Assembly (NCBI GenBank): GCA_963575745.1
Contig: CAUYUJ010016684.1
Coordinates: 47,501 to 102,500, forward strand
From: Prorocentrum cordatum
Lineage: Eukaryota; Sar; Dinophyceae; Prorocentrales; Prorocentraceae
Length of the DNA: 55,000 bases
Direction of reading: 5' to 3'
Shown: positions 31,166-41,700 of the stretch, piece after piece
Layout of the letters: every line of letters starts with the position of its first letter
Numbering within the stretch: the first letter of the stretch is position 1
Notes under the pieces: model-generated
What the model was told of the DNA's origin: nothing
Databases searched by the model: none
The model's input: the letters and a program-made list of their open reading frames with translations, nothing else
Translations under genes and position numbers: made by a program

Positions 31166-33508
31166 GTTGGCATGGTAGTGTTCCCTCGAGCCGATGTCTC
31201 CGGACAGAGGCCCAGCGTGATGTGTGCCGATCTCCTCCAGGCCTGGCAGTGTGCTGCACTGTCCGACAACATGGTGCTTCCTCGCGCCTGGCATGAACCT
31301 GCGAGAGGGAGCGTCACCAGGGTTGAGCTCTGATGGGGTCCACCTGAACCTGAGCTGCATCCCAGAGGCGACTGAGATAGCGCAGATCTCCCGACAGACG
31401 ACGTTGAGTGCAAAGTGTGCAGCTCTGCCCTTTTCACACGCGCAGACCACCCCGAGGTTGTCACCCAGGATGAGGTGCCGATGTCCATGCAGCTGCGAGT
31501 TGCGCGCGAGGCGCCGAACGGCCCAGCGCGCCCCCTCAGCCTCCAGGACGTGGATGGCTGCGGCCCGCCGCCAGCGACGGGCGGCCGCGACCGACCAAGG
31601 GTCTGCCAAGAGCCGCGCTGCCGGCACCTCCTCAAAGTGGGTCAGGGTGCCCTCCGCGGTGACCTCGTCCGCCGTGGCGTGGAGGAGCTGCTGTTCGACC
31701 AGCGTGTCCCTGGGGGCATACTCCGCCGTCAGGACTCCTCTGAAGCGACTGCGCTCCGAAAGACTGCCAACTCGCCGAACGTCACTGATGGGCCACGGCT
31801 GCTCCACCACGCCAAACCCCCATGGGGGGGCGTCCGTGGCGGTGACCCGTTCGCACCAGGGGCGGATCAGCGAAACGGTCACGCAGGGAAGCAGCGCTCT
31901 GAACCACGTGAGCTCCCGCTTCACCGACGACCAGAGAGGCTGCCGCTTGTCCCGCGACCGCCTGCAAAACTCGTAGATCGCATGGAAGAGCGAAAGCATG
32001 TGCCGCTGCAGCATGACAGCCGCGGTGATATGGCCCATCAGCCTCTCGAGCTCGCGCCCGGTGACAAGACGCCCAGGTGCCAATGCAAAATCGAGGCTAA
32101 ACTTCAGCCGCCAAAACTTGCTGTGCGACAGGCGCCACGTGGCCGAGGGCTTGTGGAGCGCGAAGCCGAGCAGGGTGTGCATGTCCCCATCGTCGCGGCC
32201 AAAGGAAGCCTGAATCCCCCGCGCGCCCAGGGCGGCCAGCATGCGCTCCACCTCCAGCGCGGGGTCGCCGCTGCCTGACGTGAAGACTGCGACGTTGTCG
32301 ATGTGCAGCATCTTGGCCGTGGCGCACTGAGTCCCCAGCGCCGGTGTGGGCACCTTGTCCGCGATCCAGGGCGCGTCCGGGCTGATGTTGCTCAGGACAT
32401 GGGCATGGGCCTCTTGGATGAGGCGCACGGCCCACGACCAGCCCATGGGGACAACTCTGGCAACGAAGTGGATTATCTCCGACGGGTCTGAAACCCCCAG
32501 GCGCTGGCGGGCTGCCGAATCCAAGAAACGTGCTTGGACCGCTGGCAGACCGAAGAAGGCACGTGCCCACGGCGGCAGCTCGTACTGGTAGAAGCAGCAC
32601 TCGACGTCACCAGAGGCCACAGCAATCCCTCCAGCAGCGTCGACCTCCAAGTTCGCCAGTGCCTCCCCGCTCGCGAGCAGCGTGTAGGGGGCGTCCTGGA
32701 CATGGGCATTAGACCTTCTGGTGTCGAAGATCAGCCGCAGCGACGAGTCCTTCTTTGGGGCGAAAAAGATGCCAGCGCGCTCGATGATGCTGTCCTCGGC
32801 CGCAGGCCCGATGATGCCCGCAGAGAGCAGCTCGGAGAGGCACTCGCCATACTGGTAGCCATGCCGCTGCAACACTGGGTCCATGGCGCAGACCCTGGGA
32901 GCCTCACCCAAAGCAAAATTGCGAGCCTCCGGCTCTCGTAACATCTGCGACGAGTTACACAAGAGAGACTGCAGGTGCGGCGGCAGGACGTCAGCAAGCC
33001 GTGCCCGCCCCGCCGCAGCCCGCGGGAGCGCCATGGCCCCCTTCCTGTAGGTTGTCGGAGCACCTTCGGCCATGACGTCTGCATAGCCGTTCCGCGAAGC
33101 CTGGAGCGTCTGCCACGCCCCCAGGGGAGTCAGGTCGGACGGCGGCGGCTCCACCCTGCCATAGAGCTGTGCGAGGCGCCGCACGGCGGTGACCTGGCAG
33201 GCCGCAGGGGCCCCCGCGGGGACGTCCATCCCGCGCCCACCGAGGTCGTTCAGCGCAGCGATGCCCTCGCGCAGCCAGACCTCCTGATGCCTGCGCTGCC
33301 GCCCGCGCCGACCGCCGCCGTGCGGCAGAAGGCGTGCCGCCGCACTGTGCAGCAGCTCGTCGAGCGCCACGCCCAGCGGGAGGGGCAGGACGTCGCGCGC
33401 GATGCCAGTGTCCGAGACTCCTTGCGCCGAGGCCGCCATCGCCACCGCAGTGGCGGCCCTCCCCGTGAAAGCGCCCGCTGCCCGGGGGGCTGCAGCGGCC
33501 GCGCGCAA
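31165..33508 (-). CDS. Reverse transcriptase-RNase H region of the retroelement
   Basis: The first 780 residues of a 1292-codon open frame. Residues 255-272 (SSLRLIFDTRRSNAHVQD) are an RT fingers motif; Asp301 sits in SGDVECCFYQ (motif A); FVARVVPMGWSWA (348-360) is the motif B region; LHIDNVAVF (401-409) is motif C with IDN in place of the usual xDD. RNase H follows: TATDAPPWGFG (Asp559), a Glu near 656, LGDNLGVVCA (Asp683) and PSELNPGDAPSR (Asp732). The motif order and the final PSE...GDAPSR are those of DIRS-type elements. The frame has no stop, so this part may still be translatable. It starts 21 nt past the end of the Gag-like ORF in another frame. Confidence 0.75.
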
Positions 33509-33528
33509 GCCGAAAAACGAGCGGCGGG

Positions 33529-34769
33529 CTAGGCCCGCCCGCGGCCGCGGTCACCTCGGCCTCGGCCGCCAGGGCCGCCGCCGCCTGCGCCGCCGCCGCC
33601 GCCGCCTTGATCGCCACCTCCTGGTGCGGCGTCGGCGCCGCTGCTGTCCCCGCCGCGAGCCATGCGGCGCTCCTCTCTGCCCTGGCGCCTCTCCTTGAGG
33701 ATGGCGCCCTCCTCCTGCATCTTCTCCGCCACGTGCACCTCCAAGGATGGCGCCACGCGAGAATGGCCCTTGGAGCGGGAGCCGCTGAGGAAGATCCTGC
33801 GCGCGTCCAGCCAGCCGTCCGAGTCTACCGTTGCCCCCGCCGTGCCTGAGACCTCGACCTGGCGCAGGGCCTCGGAGTGCACCTCGTCCCGCAGCTGGAA
33901 TCGCCTGGCTGCCAGCTCGGACGCCTCGCAGCCGGGGAGGTTGAGCTGGTCGGCCGTGGAGGCCGTCTCGATCAGCCCGCACAGGGACAAATGCTCGTCG
34001 ATCCCGGGGCCAGCAGCCGCCAGCCCCAGGATCTGACCCCACCAGTAGCGCCGCTGGACAAGCCCGCTACCCTGCTCCAGATGCGCCTGAAGCAGCCAGC
34101 CGATGATAGCGGGCCCTTGCACGAGCCACTCCTGCGTCCTGAGCACCTCGCGCTGCTCGGCAGCCACCTCCGAGAAGGCGTGCCGCCGCTGGCCCGTACC
34201 GCTCCTTCGGTACCTCAGGATGCGCTCGGCCAGGACTTCATCCCGCGCGTCCCGTGGAGCAGGCGGCGCCTCCTCGGAGAGGGTCTCCACTCGTTCCAAC
34301 ACGATGACCTCCTCCGGGAACGAGGCCCTGGCGCGGTCGTCCCGGGCATAGACGGAGGCGAACGTAACGTCCACTGACGAGCCCCGCCTGAAGCCCCGCC
34401 GCGACTCCAGGGCGACCCAGCCGTCGTCCAGCTGCACTGGCGGCAGGGGTCCACCGCCGGCACCCGCGAGGAGGGCGGCCCGAGCCTGCTCGTCCAGGCC
34501 GAGCTGGTACAGCATCTTCTTGCGCAGCTGAGGCGGGGCTCCCCCTCGAGGGCAAGCTCGGCGGATCTCCACGCGATTCTCGTCGGCGAAGTCATCCGCG
34601 TACACGTCGGCATCAGGCGTCGCCACCTCCAACCGTGAGCCGTCCACGTGGCCGCACAGAAGCCTCTCGTGGAACCGACGGTCCTCCAGGCTGTACAGAC
34701 AGTATGGCTTGTCCCCCTGGCGGGCCGTCTTCAGCAGGACGGGAAGCCCTCGGGGGACCATGGCCATGG
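33529..34769 (-). CDS. Gag-like ORF of the retroelement
   Basis: The frame is open from 34890; the part after residue 41 (MAMVPRG...) seems to be the real continuation of the leader in the other frame. It contains DKPYCLYSLEDRRFHERLL, an acidic turn (PDADVYADDF), a long helical region, a charged segment ILKERRQGREERRMARG and a Gly/Arg-rich C-terminus (GGGGPGGRGRGDRGRG) suited to nucleic-acid binding. No zinc knuckle is seen. Assignment as Gag rests on its place upstream of RT and on the basic tail. Confidence 0.55.
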
Positions 34770-35062
34770 AGCCTGCCGACGAGGAAGCCAATGATGAACG
34801 CGGCGACCACAGCGAGGCACAAGACTGAGGCGATCTCCCAGAAGCTCGAGGGACACTCCAAAGGGGCGCTGCGAAGCTGCTCAGGGCCACACCTGTCCAG
34901 TTGGCGCTGCAGGACCTGCAGCAGCTCTCTGTCGTGCTCTCCTGTGAAGCTGCACGTGCAGTGGCAATCCCTGCGGAGAGATGTCCAGAGGTTGGCGGCG
35001 TACAGGCCAGTCGCAGCCCAATCGCGGACTACTGGGGCGAGACCGTACGCGAGCCCTGCCAT
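34769..35062 (-). pseudogene. Cysteine-rich membrane leader of the retroelement
   Basis: About 98 residues: MAGLAYGLAPVVRDW, a CHCTCS motif, a charged helix with further Cys, and one strong membrane segment at residues 79-98 (SVLCLAVVAAFIIGFLVGRL). After this the frame degenerates, and the meaningful sequence continues in the Gag-like frame, so a frameshift near 34769 is inferred. A membrane segment at the N-terminus of a Gag-like protein is unusual. Confidence 0.45.
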
Positions 35063-35080
35063 AACAAGCGAAGCTCTGAA

Positions 35081-35144
35081 CAGAAGCGATGGCTACAGAG
35101 CGAATGAAGCGGACGCACGCAATGAACAATACCGTGCACTGCTA
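35081..35144 (-). repeat. Split direct repeat A1 (retroelement 5' end)
   Basis: 64 bp, one mismatch to 29053-29116. It sits just downstream of the minus-strand start of the element; the leader ORF begins 19 nt inside. Confidence 0.9.
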
Positions 35145-35307
35145 ACCCATACCCATAGGAGGGTCGAAAGGAGGGGGGCTGGCTATGGGTATGGGTGCGA
35201 GTTGTCGGCCCCTGGGGGAAGCTCCCGTTCGAGCGGGGGCCCCCATCCGACAACACGCACCCATAACCTCCTCCGTCCCCCCTGTGGGTATGGGTGCGTG
35301 TTGTTCG
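35145..35307. repeat. Nested inverted repeats (ACCCATACCCATAG family) at the retroelement border
   Basis: ACCCATACCCATAG at 35145-35158 pairs with CTATGGGTATGGGT at 35183-35196. ATGGGTGCGAGTTGTCGG at 35191-35208 pairs with 35247-35264 (17 of 18). A third related copy GTGGGTATGGGTGCGTGTTG lies at 35284-35303. The whole can fold as two alternative hairpins sharing one arm. Confidence 0.75.
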
Positions 35308-35515
35308 ATCGTCATATATTGTACCTCGTAGATGCCGCCACTCCTACTGCACAACACGGGTTTCACAGTAAATCTTGCACATCCTCTATTGCACGGACTA
35401 GGTTGAATCACATCAATTGCACTACCTGTGTTGCTAGGAGCACATTGCTTGGGGTCCACCGTGTGAAGGACTTGGGCATTCTCCCCTTTTCCGCTTCCCG
35501 ACGCTCCAGGACTGC
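35308..35515. other. Short unassigned stretch
   Basis: Average composition; nothing recognised. Confidence 0.4.
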
Positions 35516-35865
35516 TTACGAGGCCCCCGATATTGCCCAAAGAGGCCTCCAAGAGGGCCCCAAAACGTCCCAAGGGGGCCCCAAGACGGCCCAAGAGGCC
35601 CCACAAACTGCCCAAGAGGCCCCCAAAACGGCTCCAAGAGGGGGCCCCGACGAGGGGCCCGAACGGGCATTTCGAGCCCTCGGCCCCGAGAGGCTGCCAA
35701 GAGGCCCCAAGAGGCCCCCGAGAGGCCTCCAGAAGCCCCAAGAGGCCCCCAAGAGGCCCCCAAGACGCTCCCCAGGAGGCTTCCAAGAGGCCCCGAGACT
35801 GCCCCAAGAGGCCCCCGAGAGCGCCCCGAAAAGACCCCCAGAAACATTCCTGAGGACTCTGACCC
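35516..35865 (-). repeat. CTTGGG minisatellite field 2, reversed
   Basis: The plus strand reads GAGGCCCCCAAGAG repeats, so the CTTGGG strand is the minus strand here, opposite to all other fields. Confidence 0.85.
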
Positions 35866-36104
35866 ACAACCCAAGTTTTTTTTGACATGCGGACGCGAGC
35901 ACGCGCGCAGCCGCGGCGCTCGACCCCACCCAAAGGCTCAGTCCGGGACCTTTGGGAGCTGCGCCTTGCGTTGCGCAACCAGGCATGCAAACGCCTCGGC
36001 GCTGCCTCCCAGGCACTGTGGCGGGATGGGCCGAAGGCAATTCGACCTTCTTGGTGAGCGGACGGGCTGCACGCGTGCTCTGTGAGGGCGCGAGGCATGG
36101 GGGC
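35866..36104. other. Unassigned DNA
   Basis: GC-rich, no feature recognised. Confidence 0.4.
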
Positions 36105-36620
36105 TCTATTGGCCGTCTTGGGGCCCTGTTGGGCTATCTTGGAGCCCTCTTGGGCCCTCTTGGGCCGTCTTGGGGCCGTCTTAGGGGGCCCCTTGTGCGG
36201 TCTTGGGGGGGTCCTGGGGGCCTCTTGGGCCGTCGTGGACCAGATGAAGGCCAGAGAAGCATTGGAGAACTCGTGGAGCGTATTGAAAGCGTCTTTGGCC
36301 GCCTTGAGGCCATCCTGGGCCCTCTTTGAAAGCTCTCGGGCCATCCTGGGGCCCCCCTCTTGGGCCTCCCTGAGCCCGTTGTCGCGGTAGCTTGGGTACT
36401 CTCCTCTGAGGCGCTCTTGCGGCTGCCTTGGGCCGTCTAGGGCCGAACATGGCCAAGAAGTGGGACTGGGGGCCGTCTTGGGGCCGTCTTGGGGGCCCCT
36501 TGTGCCGTCTTGGGGCGATCCTGTGGTCCTCTTGGGCCGTTGTGGACACTGAAGACCAACGAGCAGATATGCTTAACATGTACAGCTTCCAAAAATAATG
36601 TCACGACTTTTGCCTCTGGG
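36105..36620 (+). repeat. CTTGGG minisatellite field 3
   Basis: Phased CTTGGG motifs with an AT-richer joint (36570-36605) resembling the core of the 0.77-kb cassette (...AACATGTACAGCTTCC...AATGTCACGACTTTTG). Confidence 0.8.
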
Positions 36621-37006
36621 GCGTCCTTCTGGAGGCCTCGTGGCGCGCCTTGAGGGCCTCTTCGGCCGTCTTGAGGTCATCCTGGGTTTTTTCCCTCGCC
36701 CGCCGCGCAGCGCCAGGTGGACGGGCAAGGGCCGATGCGCTGGGATCTCCCGGGGCGAGACAGGAGAGCCGAAGCGGGGCAACCGCTTCACGAATTGCAT
36801 CGGCGATGCGAACGAGGAGGCGATCGCCAGCAGGGCCAGCTGCAGACAAACACATGTTGCGGTGCTGCCCGTGGCAAGTGCTGGGGGCTGCCAGGTCCCC
36901 GCTCGCACGGCGCCGGAGGCGCGGCCGCCCAGAGCCGCCACGGGCGCAGGGTCTGCACGAGCGGACGCAACAAGACCAAGAGGAATGACATTCCCTTTGC
37001 CTCACC
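36621..37006. other. Unassigned GC-rich DNA
   Basis: Open frames on both strands without domains. Nothing supported. Confidence 0.4.
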
Positions 37007-37115
37007 CTCCTCCTCCTCCTCCTTCCCTTCTCCTCCGCCTCCTCCTTCTTCTTCTCCTCCTCCTCCTCCTCTTCTTCTTCTTCTTCCTCCTCCTCCTCCT
37101 CCTCCTCCTCCTTCC
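37007..37115. repeat. (CTC/CTT)n tract
   Basis: Pyrimidine triplets on the plus strand, mixed CTC and TTC. Confidence 0.9.
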
Positions 37116-37943
37116 CCATCCCTATGGTGTCTTTGATTCAGCGTGTCGCAGGCCCTCTACAAGGCGCGCGCACAACTAAAACTGTGTGCTTGCATGTTCT
37201 GCTCAGGCGCCGTGCCAGAGGCTTGAGCACGGCTTCCGACTGAAAGCATCCAGAGATCCATGAGCTTTTGGCCCACGCCTCTAGACGAGCCAGTACTCCA
37301 CCCCTGCACTCCCATTCCGAAAATTGCCCCAGCGCCAGGCGCGACTGACGCACATGCGCGAGCTGGCTACTCATATGTGTGAACAACTTCACCATCACTC
37401 CTTTCTGGCGGTGCCCGAGGGCTCCCGCGGCAGTGGGCTCGCGGGGTGAATCACACGGTGCGTACGAGAGATGGACCATCATTGGTCTGCCGTGGCTCGA
37501 ACAAGAAGGGGAAAGAGAGAAAGAGAGAGAGAGAGAGCGCTTGCGATTGATACCAACCAATCGCTTGGAGAGAAACGCCTGGTTTACAAAGTTCGCAAAC
37601 ACAATTCGACCTACAAGCGCATTACCGTCAAAGCTCATTAGAGCTTAATGTTGAGGATAAAACAAAAAAACGTAACGTCGCATTGCCTTTCGCACAGGAG
37701 CTCGGAAACTCGGCTCGACCTCTCGACGCATCCACCCAGGAGCCTGGGAGCTCTTCCTTGGCAGGGAGGGCGCGTCGAGGTGCTGATGTTGGTGCAGAGA
37801 CGGTCGTGCATCGCGGACGAGAGGGCAGGGACCCCTTGCACTCTCGCAGTGGCGCCCCCCACGCGCCTGGCTCGGCCCCTCGAAGACTCCACACCGCGGG
37901 CGGGAACACGCGACCGCCCACAGCGCAGTCCGAGGCGCACGAG
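37116..37943. other. Unassigned DNA
   Basis: A GA dinucleotide run at 37508-37540. A minus-strand frame (37638-37138) has no recognisable features. No gene supported. Confidence 0.4.
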
Positions 37944-38222
37944 CTCCTCCTCCTCCTCCTCCTCCTCCTCCTCCTCCTCCTCCTCCCCCGCTCCTCCTCC
38001 TCCTCCTCCTCCTCCTCCTCCTCCTCCTCCTCCTCCCCTCTCCTCCTCCTCCTCCTCCTCCCTCCTCCTCCTCCTCCTCCTCCTCCTCCTCCTCCTCCTC
38101 CTCTCCTCTCCTCCCCCCTCCTCCTCCTCCCCCTCCTCCTCCTCCTCCTCCTCCTCCTCCTCCCTCCTCCCTCCTCCTCCTCCTCCTCCTCCTCCTCCTC
38201 CTCCTCCTCCTCCTCCTCCTCC
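37944..38222. repeat. Long (CTC)n tract, about 280 bp
   Basis: The longest homopurine-homopyrimidine run of the window, CCT/CTC triplets with a few one- or two-base interruptions. All frames are homopolymeric. Confidence 0.97.
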
Positions 38223-38415
38223 GTCCCAGGGGGGGGGAGCCGGGCACCCGGCGGGCGCTGGCAGGACGAGGCGGGCGCGAGGGGCGGAGTGCCGCCGGGC
38301 GCCACGAGCGGGGGGGGGGCACCGAGAGCAGGAGGCGGGAGGCAGCGGGCACGCCAGAAACGCTCGCACGGTGGAAGTACGGTGGCACGCTCAGAGCATC
38401 ACGGGATGCACAGAG
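38223..38415. other. Short GC-rich stretch
   Basis: Contains G runs of 7-8 (38230, 38311). Nothing else recognised. Confidence 0.4.
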
Positions 38416-38602
38416 ACATACTAATACTATGTGTCCGCCTTGGAGGCGCGCGTCCGACCCGAACATATAGTATACCCATCTTGTAGTATATCGTTTCTTG
38501 AGCGGTGTGGCCAGAAAGCGCCCGCCACGACGCATATACTATAAGATTTCTCGGTTCGCGCGTCGCCTCTGGGGGGGCGACGAACACATAGTATAAGTAT
38601 GT
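38416..38602. mobile_element. Foldback (MITE-like) element, 187 bp
   Basis: Inverted ends of 19 bp with one mismatch at 38416-38434 and 38584-38602 (CTATGTGT / ACACATAG core). The two halves stay complementary further inward in patches: GGAGGCGCGCG with CGCGCGTCGCCTC, and TATAGTATA with TATACTATA. No clear target duplication. Confidence 0.75.
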
Positions 38603-38846
38603 TGGGGGGACGCACGCCCACATCACTCTGCACGTGCACGTCGTCCATTTCTGATCGTGCTCATTTCTAAGTGTGCTCGTCTCTAAAAATGTTCCTGGCC
38701 CCCCAGTGGCCAGGAAGAGGCCCAGGATGGAGCACTTAGAAATGAGAAGATTTTGGCCCCCAGAAAAACAAAGAACTTTCGAATCCTTAGAACTGAACAA
38801 TGTGTACGTGTGGGTGCGTCTAGCTATAACTGTGTATGTACACGCT

Positions 38847-38882
38847 AGAGCCACGCGCGCGCTACGCTCGCGCTCAGGTTCT
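38847..38882. repeat. 36-nt palindrome, divergent copy
   Basis: AGAGCCACGCGCGCGCT, then ACG, then CTCGCGCTCAGGTTCT; the same layout as 49185-49220 and 50234-50269 with a few changes. Preceded by a GTATGTACA-type sequence as at the other sites. Confidence 0.7.
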
Positions 38883-39317
38883 GGCCAGCTCCGCAGTCAT
38901 TGTCAGTAGGCCTGTTGCGAATCCACACACACACACCCGAATTTACCAAAGGAGCAGTGCCCCGAGCGCAGGCCACCCTCAGCGCGTGGTGCCAAGCATT
39001 CTGAGGGATAGCGACGGGCTTGTGGGGCAGTCACGGAATCCGTCGACCCCTTTGGGGTCTTCAGGCGTGCGAGATTCTCCCCCCCCAATCCCCCCTCTGA
39101 GAGGTGTGTTTGTGTGTGGGGGCACAAGTGCAGCGGAACGTGCTAAGCGAACTTTGCGCGTTGGACACTGGGACCACCACTGTCAAACAGGCAATCGACC
39201 ACACTTCCCGTCATATTCCCTGTTCGATAATGAGATTCTCCTATCACATGGGCGATCGGGTAACCCGATTACCCATTTGACAACGGGATTCCCTTTGCTA
39301 ATTGTGAAGGGCCCCCA
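38883..39317. other. Unassigned DNA
   Basis: Short inverted motifs around GGGTAACCCGATTACCC (39257-39273). No gene seen. Confidence 0.4.
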
Positions 39318-39471
39318 GGACACACACACACACATAAATACACACAAATAAAACTATTCCCCATATTTTGCAATATTTTCTGGGTTTTGTGTCTTCCCGC
39401 CCGATTCCCATATTTTCCCATATCTGGGGAACCGACGATTAATTGTGTCTGTGTGTTTCTTCCCCTCCTGA
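39318..39471 (+). repeat. Dispersed ~150-bp AT-rich repeat, copy 2
   Basis: Same landmarks as 222-370: AAATACACACAAATAAAA, CCATATTTTCCCATAT, GATTAATTGTGTCTGTGTG, CCCCTCCTGA. The start carries extra ACAC repeats. Confidence 0.85.
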
Positions 39472-39595
39472 TAATTGGGCGATCGCAGCTCCACTCGCCT
39501 GCCTCGGCCTGGCCCCCCGTGTGCTCCTTTGAATGCGGCCCCCCCCACGGTCCAAGGGGGCAATTGGAGCTCAGTTCCCGCCCCCCCCCCCCGGA

Positions 39596-39656
39596 AGGAG
39601 GGGGAGCAGGAGGAGGAGGTGGAGGTGGAGGAGGAGGAGGAGGAGGAGGAGGAGCA
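39596..39656. repeat. (GGA)n tract
   Basis: Purine triplets on the plus strand. Confidence 0.9.
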
Positions 39657-40465
39657 GGACCCTGGACTGACAGTGGGCCCCCACTGACAAATGGGCCATC
39701 GGAGCTCAACTCCCGCGCCTCGCCTCGGCCTGGCTCCCCGATGGTCCATGTCACCGGTGGGCCCCCGCTGTCGAATCGATCATCGGACTGCCTTGGCCGC
39801 CCAGACCTGGCCCCCAGACAAGCTATTTGACAATGTCGCCCCATTGCCAAATGCGCGAGTCACCTGCTCCCCCCCGCCTTGGCTGGGTCCGCACGTTTGC
39901 CAGTGGAGCCTCACTGTCAAATTGGCAGCCCCCGAAAAGCTGCCCATTTGGCAATTTGGCCCCCCGAAGTACACCCATGCTGCAAAGATCTCATGGAAGA
40001 CCACCGAAGAGCCGCGCAAGAGCATCCTGATGACCCCTCACGAGCTTCGTAACGACAAGGGCCAACATACTTTTTCAGCTTCCCAATGCTCCCGCCATCC
40101 AGATCGTCTCCATGGCAATTTCCACCGCTCCTTTGGGTGCGCGGCCAACCCATCTGCACCGATCGCAAAATCATCGCGGCCCCACTGGCACCTAACCTCC
40201 AAATTCGAAGCAACTGGATGCAAGCGGTGAGCTGTGAACCTGGTCACCGCGGGAGGCCTTGTGGAGTTCCTCGCGCGCGTGGTATTCCTGGTGGCCACAG
40301 GTCTTCGTTCCGCCGAATGCCGCACTGGCAAAGTGCCGCATACAGGGCAGCTCTTAATACATATGATTTTAAGCATCTAGGATTTTAATACATGATTCAT
40401 TTATGAATACATTTATGCATGAACTCATCGTTGTTTTTAATACTAAATCCCTGCATTTTTAATGC
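39657..40465. other. Unassigned DNA, AT-rich end
   Basis: GC-rich to 40340, then AT-rich with repeated ATACAT/ATGCAT motifs (40350-40465). No gene supported. Confidence 0.4.
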
Positions 40466-40485
40466 ATGCTCCGCACGCGGAGCAT
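40466..40485. other. Perfect 9-bp hairpin with 2-nt loop
   Basis: ATGCTCCGC AC GCGGAGCAT, at the boundary between AT-rich and GC-rich DNA. Role unknown. Confidence 0.8.
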
Positions 40486-40889
40486 GAATCAAAAACGGCA
40501 CTGTAGCGTCCCTCCGCCCACTTGGAGCACCCCCCGCCTCAAACGTTCAGTGGCTCCGCGGGCGGCTGGCTGGTCTGATTGGCGTCAGCCTTCTCTCTCG
40601 TCCCTCGAAGCATCGGAAGGCGCTGGGCCACGAGAGCTCTTGCTCTGCGGTGCGAACGGCAGTGGCCCTGCCCTGCACCGCTGCGCGCCTCGCAGCGAGA
40701 GCGGGGACGCTGCCCCCTGCTGTCTGCGGATACGTGCCGCTCTGCCCTCGCAGCTCGTGCAGCAAAACTGCGCGCCAGCTCGCTGCAGCAATCGGCGATG
40801 ATGAGAGGGCCGCGGAGGCGCAATGCCGCGAGAAGAAAAAAGGGAGAGACGTAGCAGAATGGTGGAGACTCCTGGGGGGCATCGATGGC
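40486..40889. other. Unassigned GC-rich DNA
   Basis: Overlapping frames on both strands, no domains. Confidence 0.4.
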
Positions 40890-41700
40890 CGTATTGATGC
40901 TCCATTGGGGTGCCTCTTGGGCCGTCAGAAGCCCTCTGGGGTCCGTCTTGGAGCCCTCTTAGGGGGGCAGCTGGGGCCCCCCTGGGGAGGGCCTCTTGGA
41001 AGCCCCTCGGGGGCCTTGGCTGGCGGGGTCGGCGTCGGTGTTGCCGCTCATGTGGCTCGCCTGGGGGCGTCTTGGGGCCCCTTGCAGGGCTTCTTGGGCC
41101 GCGGAAGGGTCCTCTGGGGCCGTCGTGGGGCTCTCTTGGGGGGTCGTTTGGGGCCGTTGGGGGGGCCGTCTGCGGAATCTGTGGGCGTCTTGAGCCGCCG
41201 GGAGCTCAGAAAAAAAACGAGAACGCTGACGTATTTTGATCTTTCTAGGGCCTCTTTCGGCGCCTCCTGTGGGCTCTTCGGAAGCTCTTGGAAGCCTTTT
41301 TGGTGCATCGAAGGTGCCTCTTCGGGCGGCATGGTAGCCTCTTGTGGCCTCTTGGGGCTGCCTGGGGTGCCTTCGGAAGGCATCTGGCGTTCTCGTGGGG
41401 ATCATGCGTCAGCCTCTGAAGGGTTTCTGGGGCACAAAAGTGGAATGGCAAGCGTCAAACATTTTGTTCTAGGTGCTTGGAAATCCTTGGCGCTCTCGTC
41501 GGCGGTCTTGGGGGCCTCTGGGAAGCCTCTTGGCGCTCTCTTGGGGGCTGGTGCGGGCTTCTTGGACCGTCTGGAGGCGTCTTGGGCGCCGCTGGTGGCG
41601 TCATGCAGCCCTGGTATGCTGTCCCAGGGCCTTCCTGGAGGCCGCTGGGCCCGTCCTGAGGCGGTGTTGGAGGCCTCGTGGGCTGTCGTGGAGTATCAAC
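40890..41700 (+). repeat. CTTGGG minisatellite field 4
   Basis: More degenerate than the others, with joints at about 41210 and 41440. Phase of 10-11 bp still visible. Confidence 0.7.

Larger units (their letters stand above)
28936..35144 (-). mobile_element. Tyrosine-recombinase retrotransposon with split direct repeats (DIRS/PAT/Ngaro order), decayed
   Basis: In element orientation the order is A1 (35144-35081), leader/Gag-like, RT-RNase H, tyrosine recombinase, methyltransferase, B1 (29191-29117), A2 (29116-29053), 42 nt, B2 (29010-28936). A1 and A2 match at 63 of 64 bases; B1 and B2 at 73 of 75; B1 directly abuts A2. This split-direct-repeat pattern belongs to tyrosine-recombinase retrotransposons, which make no target duplication, and none is seen. 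The coding part is broken by at least four frame changes. Near-identical terminal repeats in spite of the broken frames suggest a fairly recent insertion or a copy mobilised in trans. Confidence 0.8.

Noticed and set aside
28936-35144. Interpretation of the terminal repeats as LTRs
   Set aside because: The 5' end has only A, and the 3' end has B-A-B; the order fits split direct repeats, and the element has a tyrosine recombinase instead of an integrase.
37638-38535. Glu-, Arg- or Gly-rich frames over the 280-bp CTC tract
   Set aside because: Homopolymer translation of a microsatellite.
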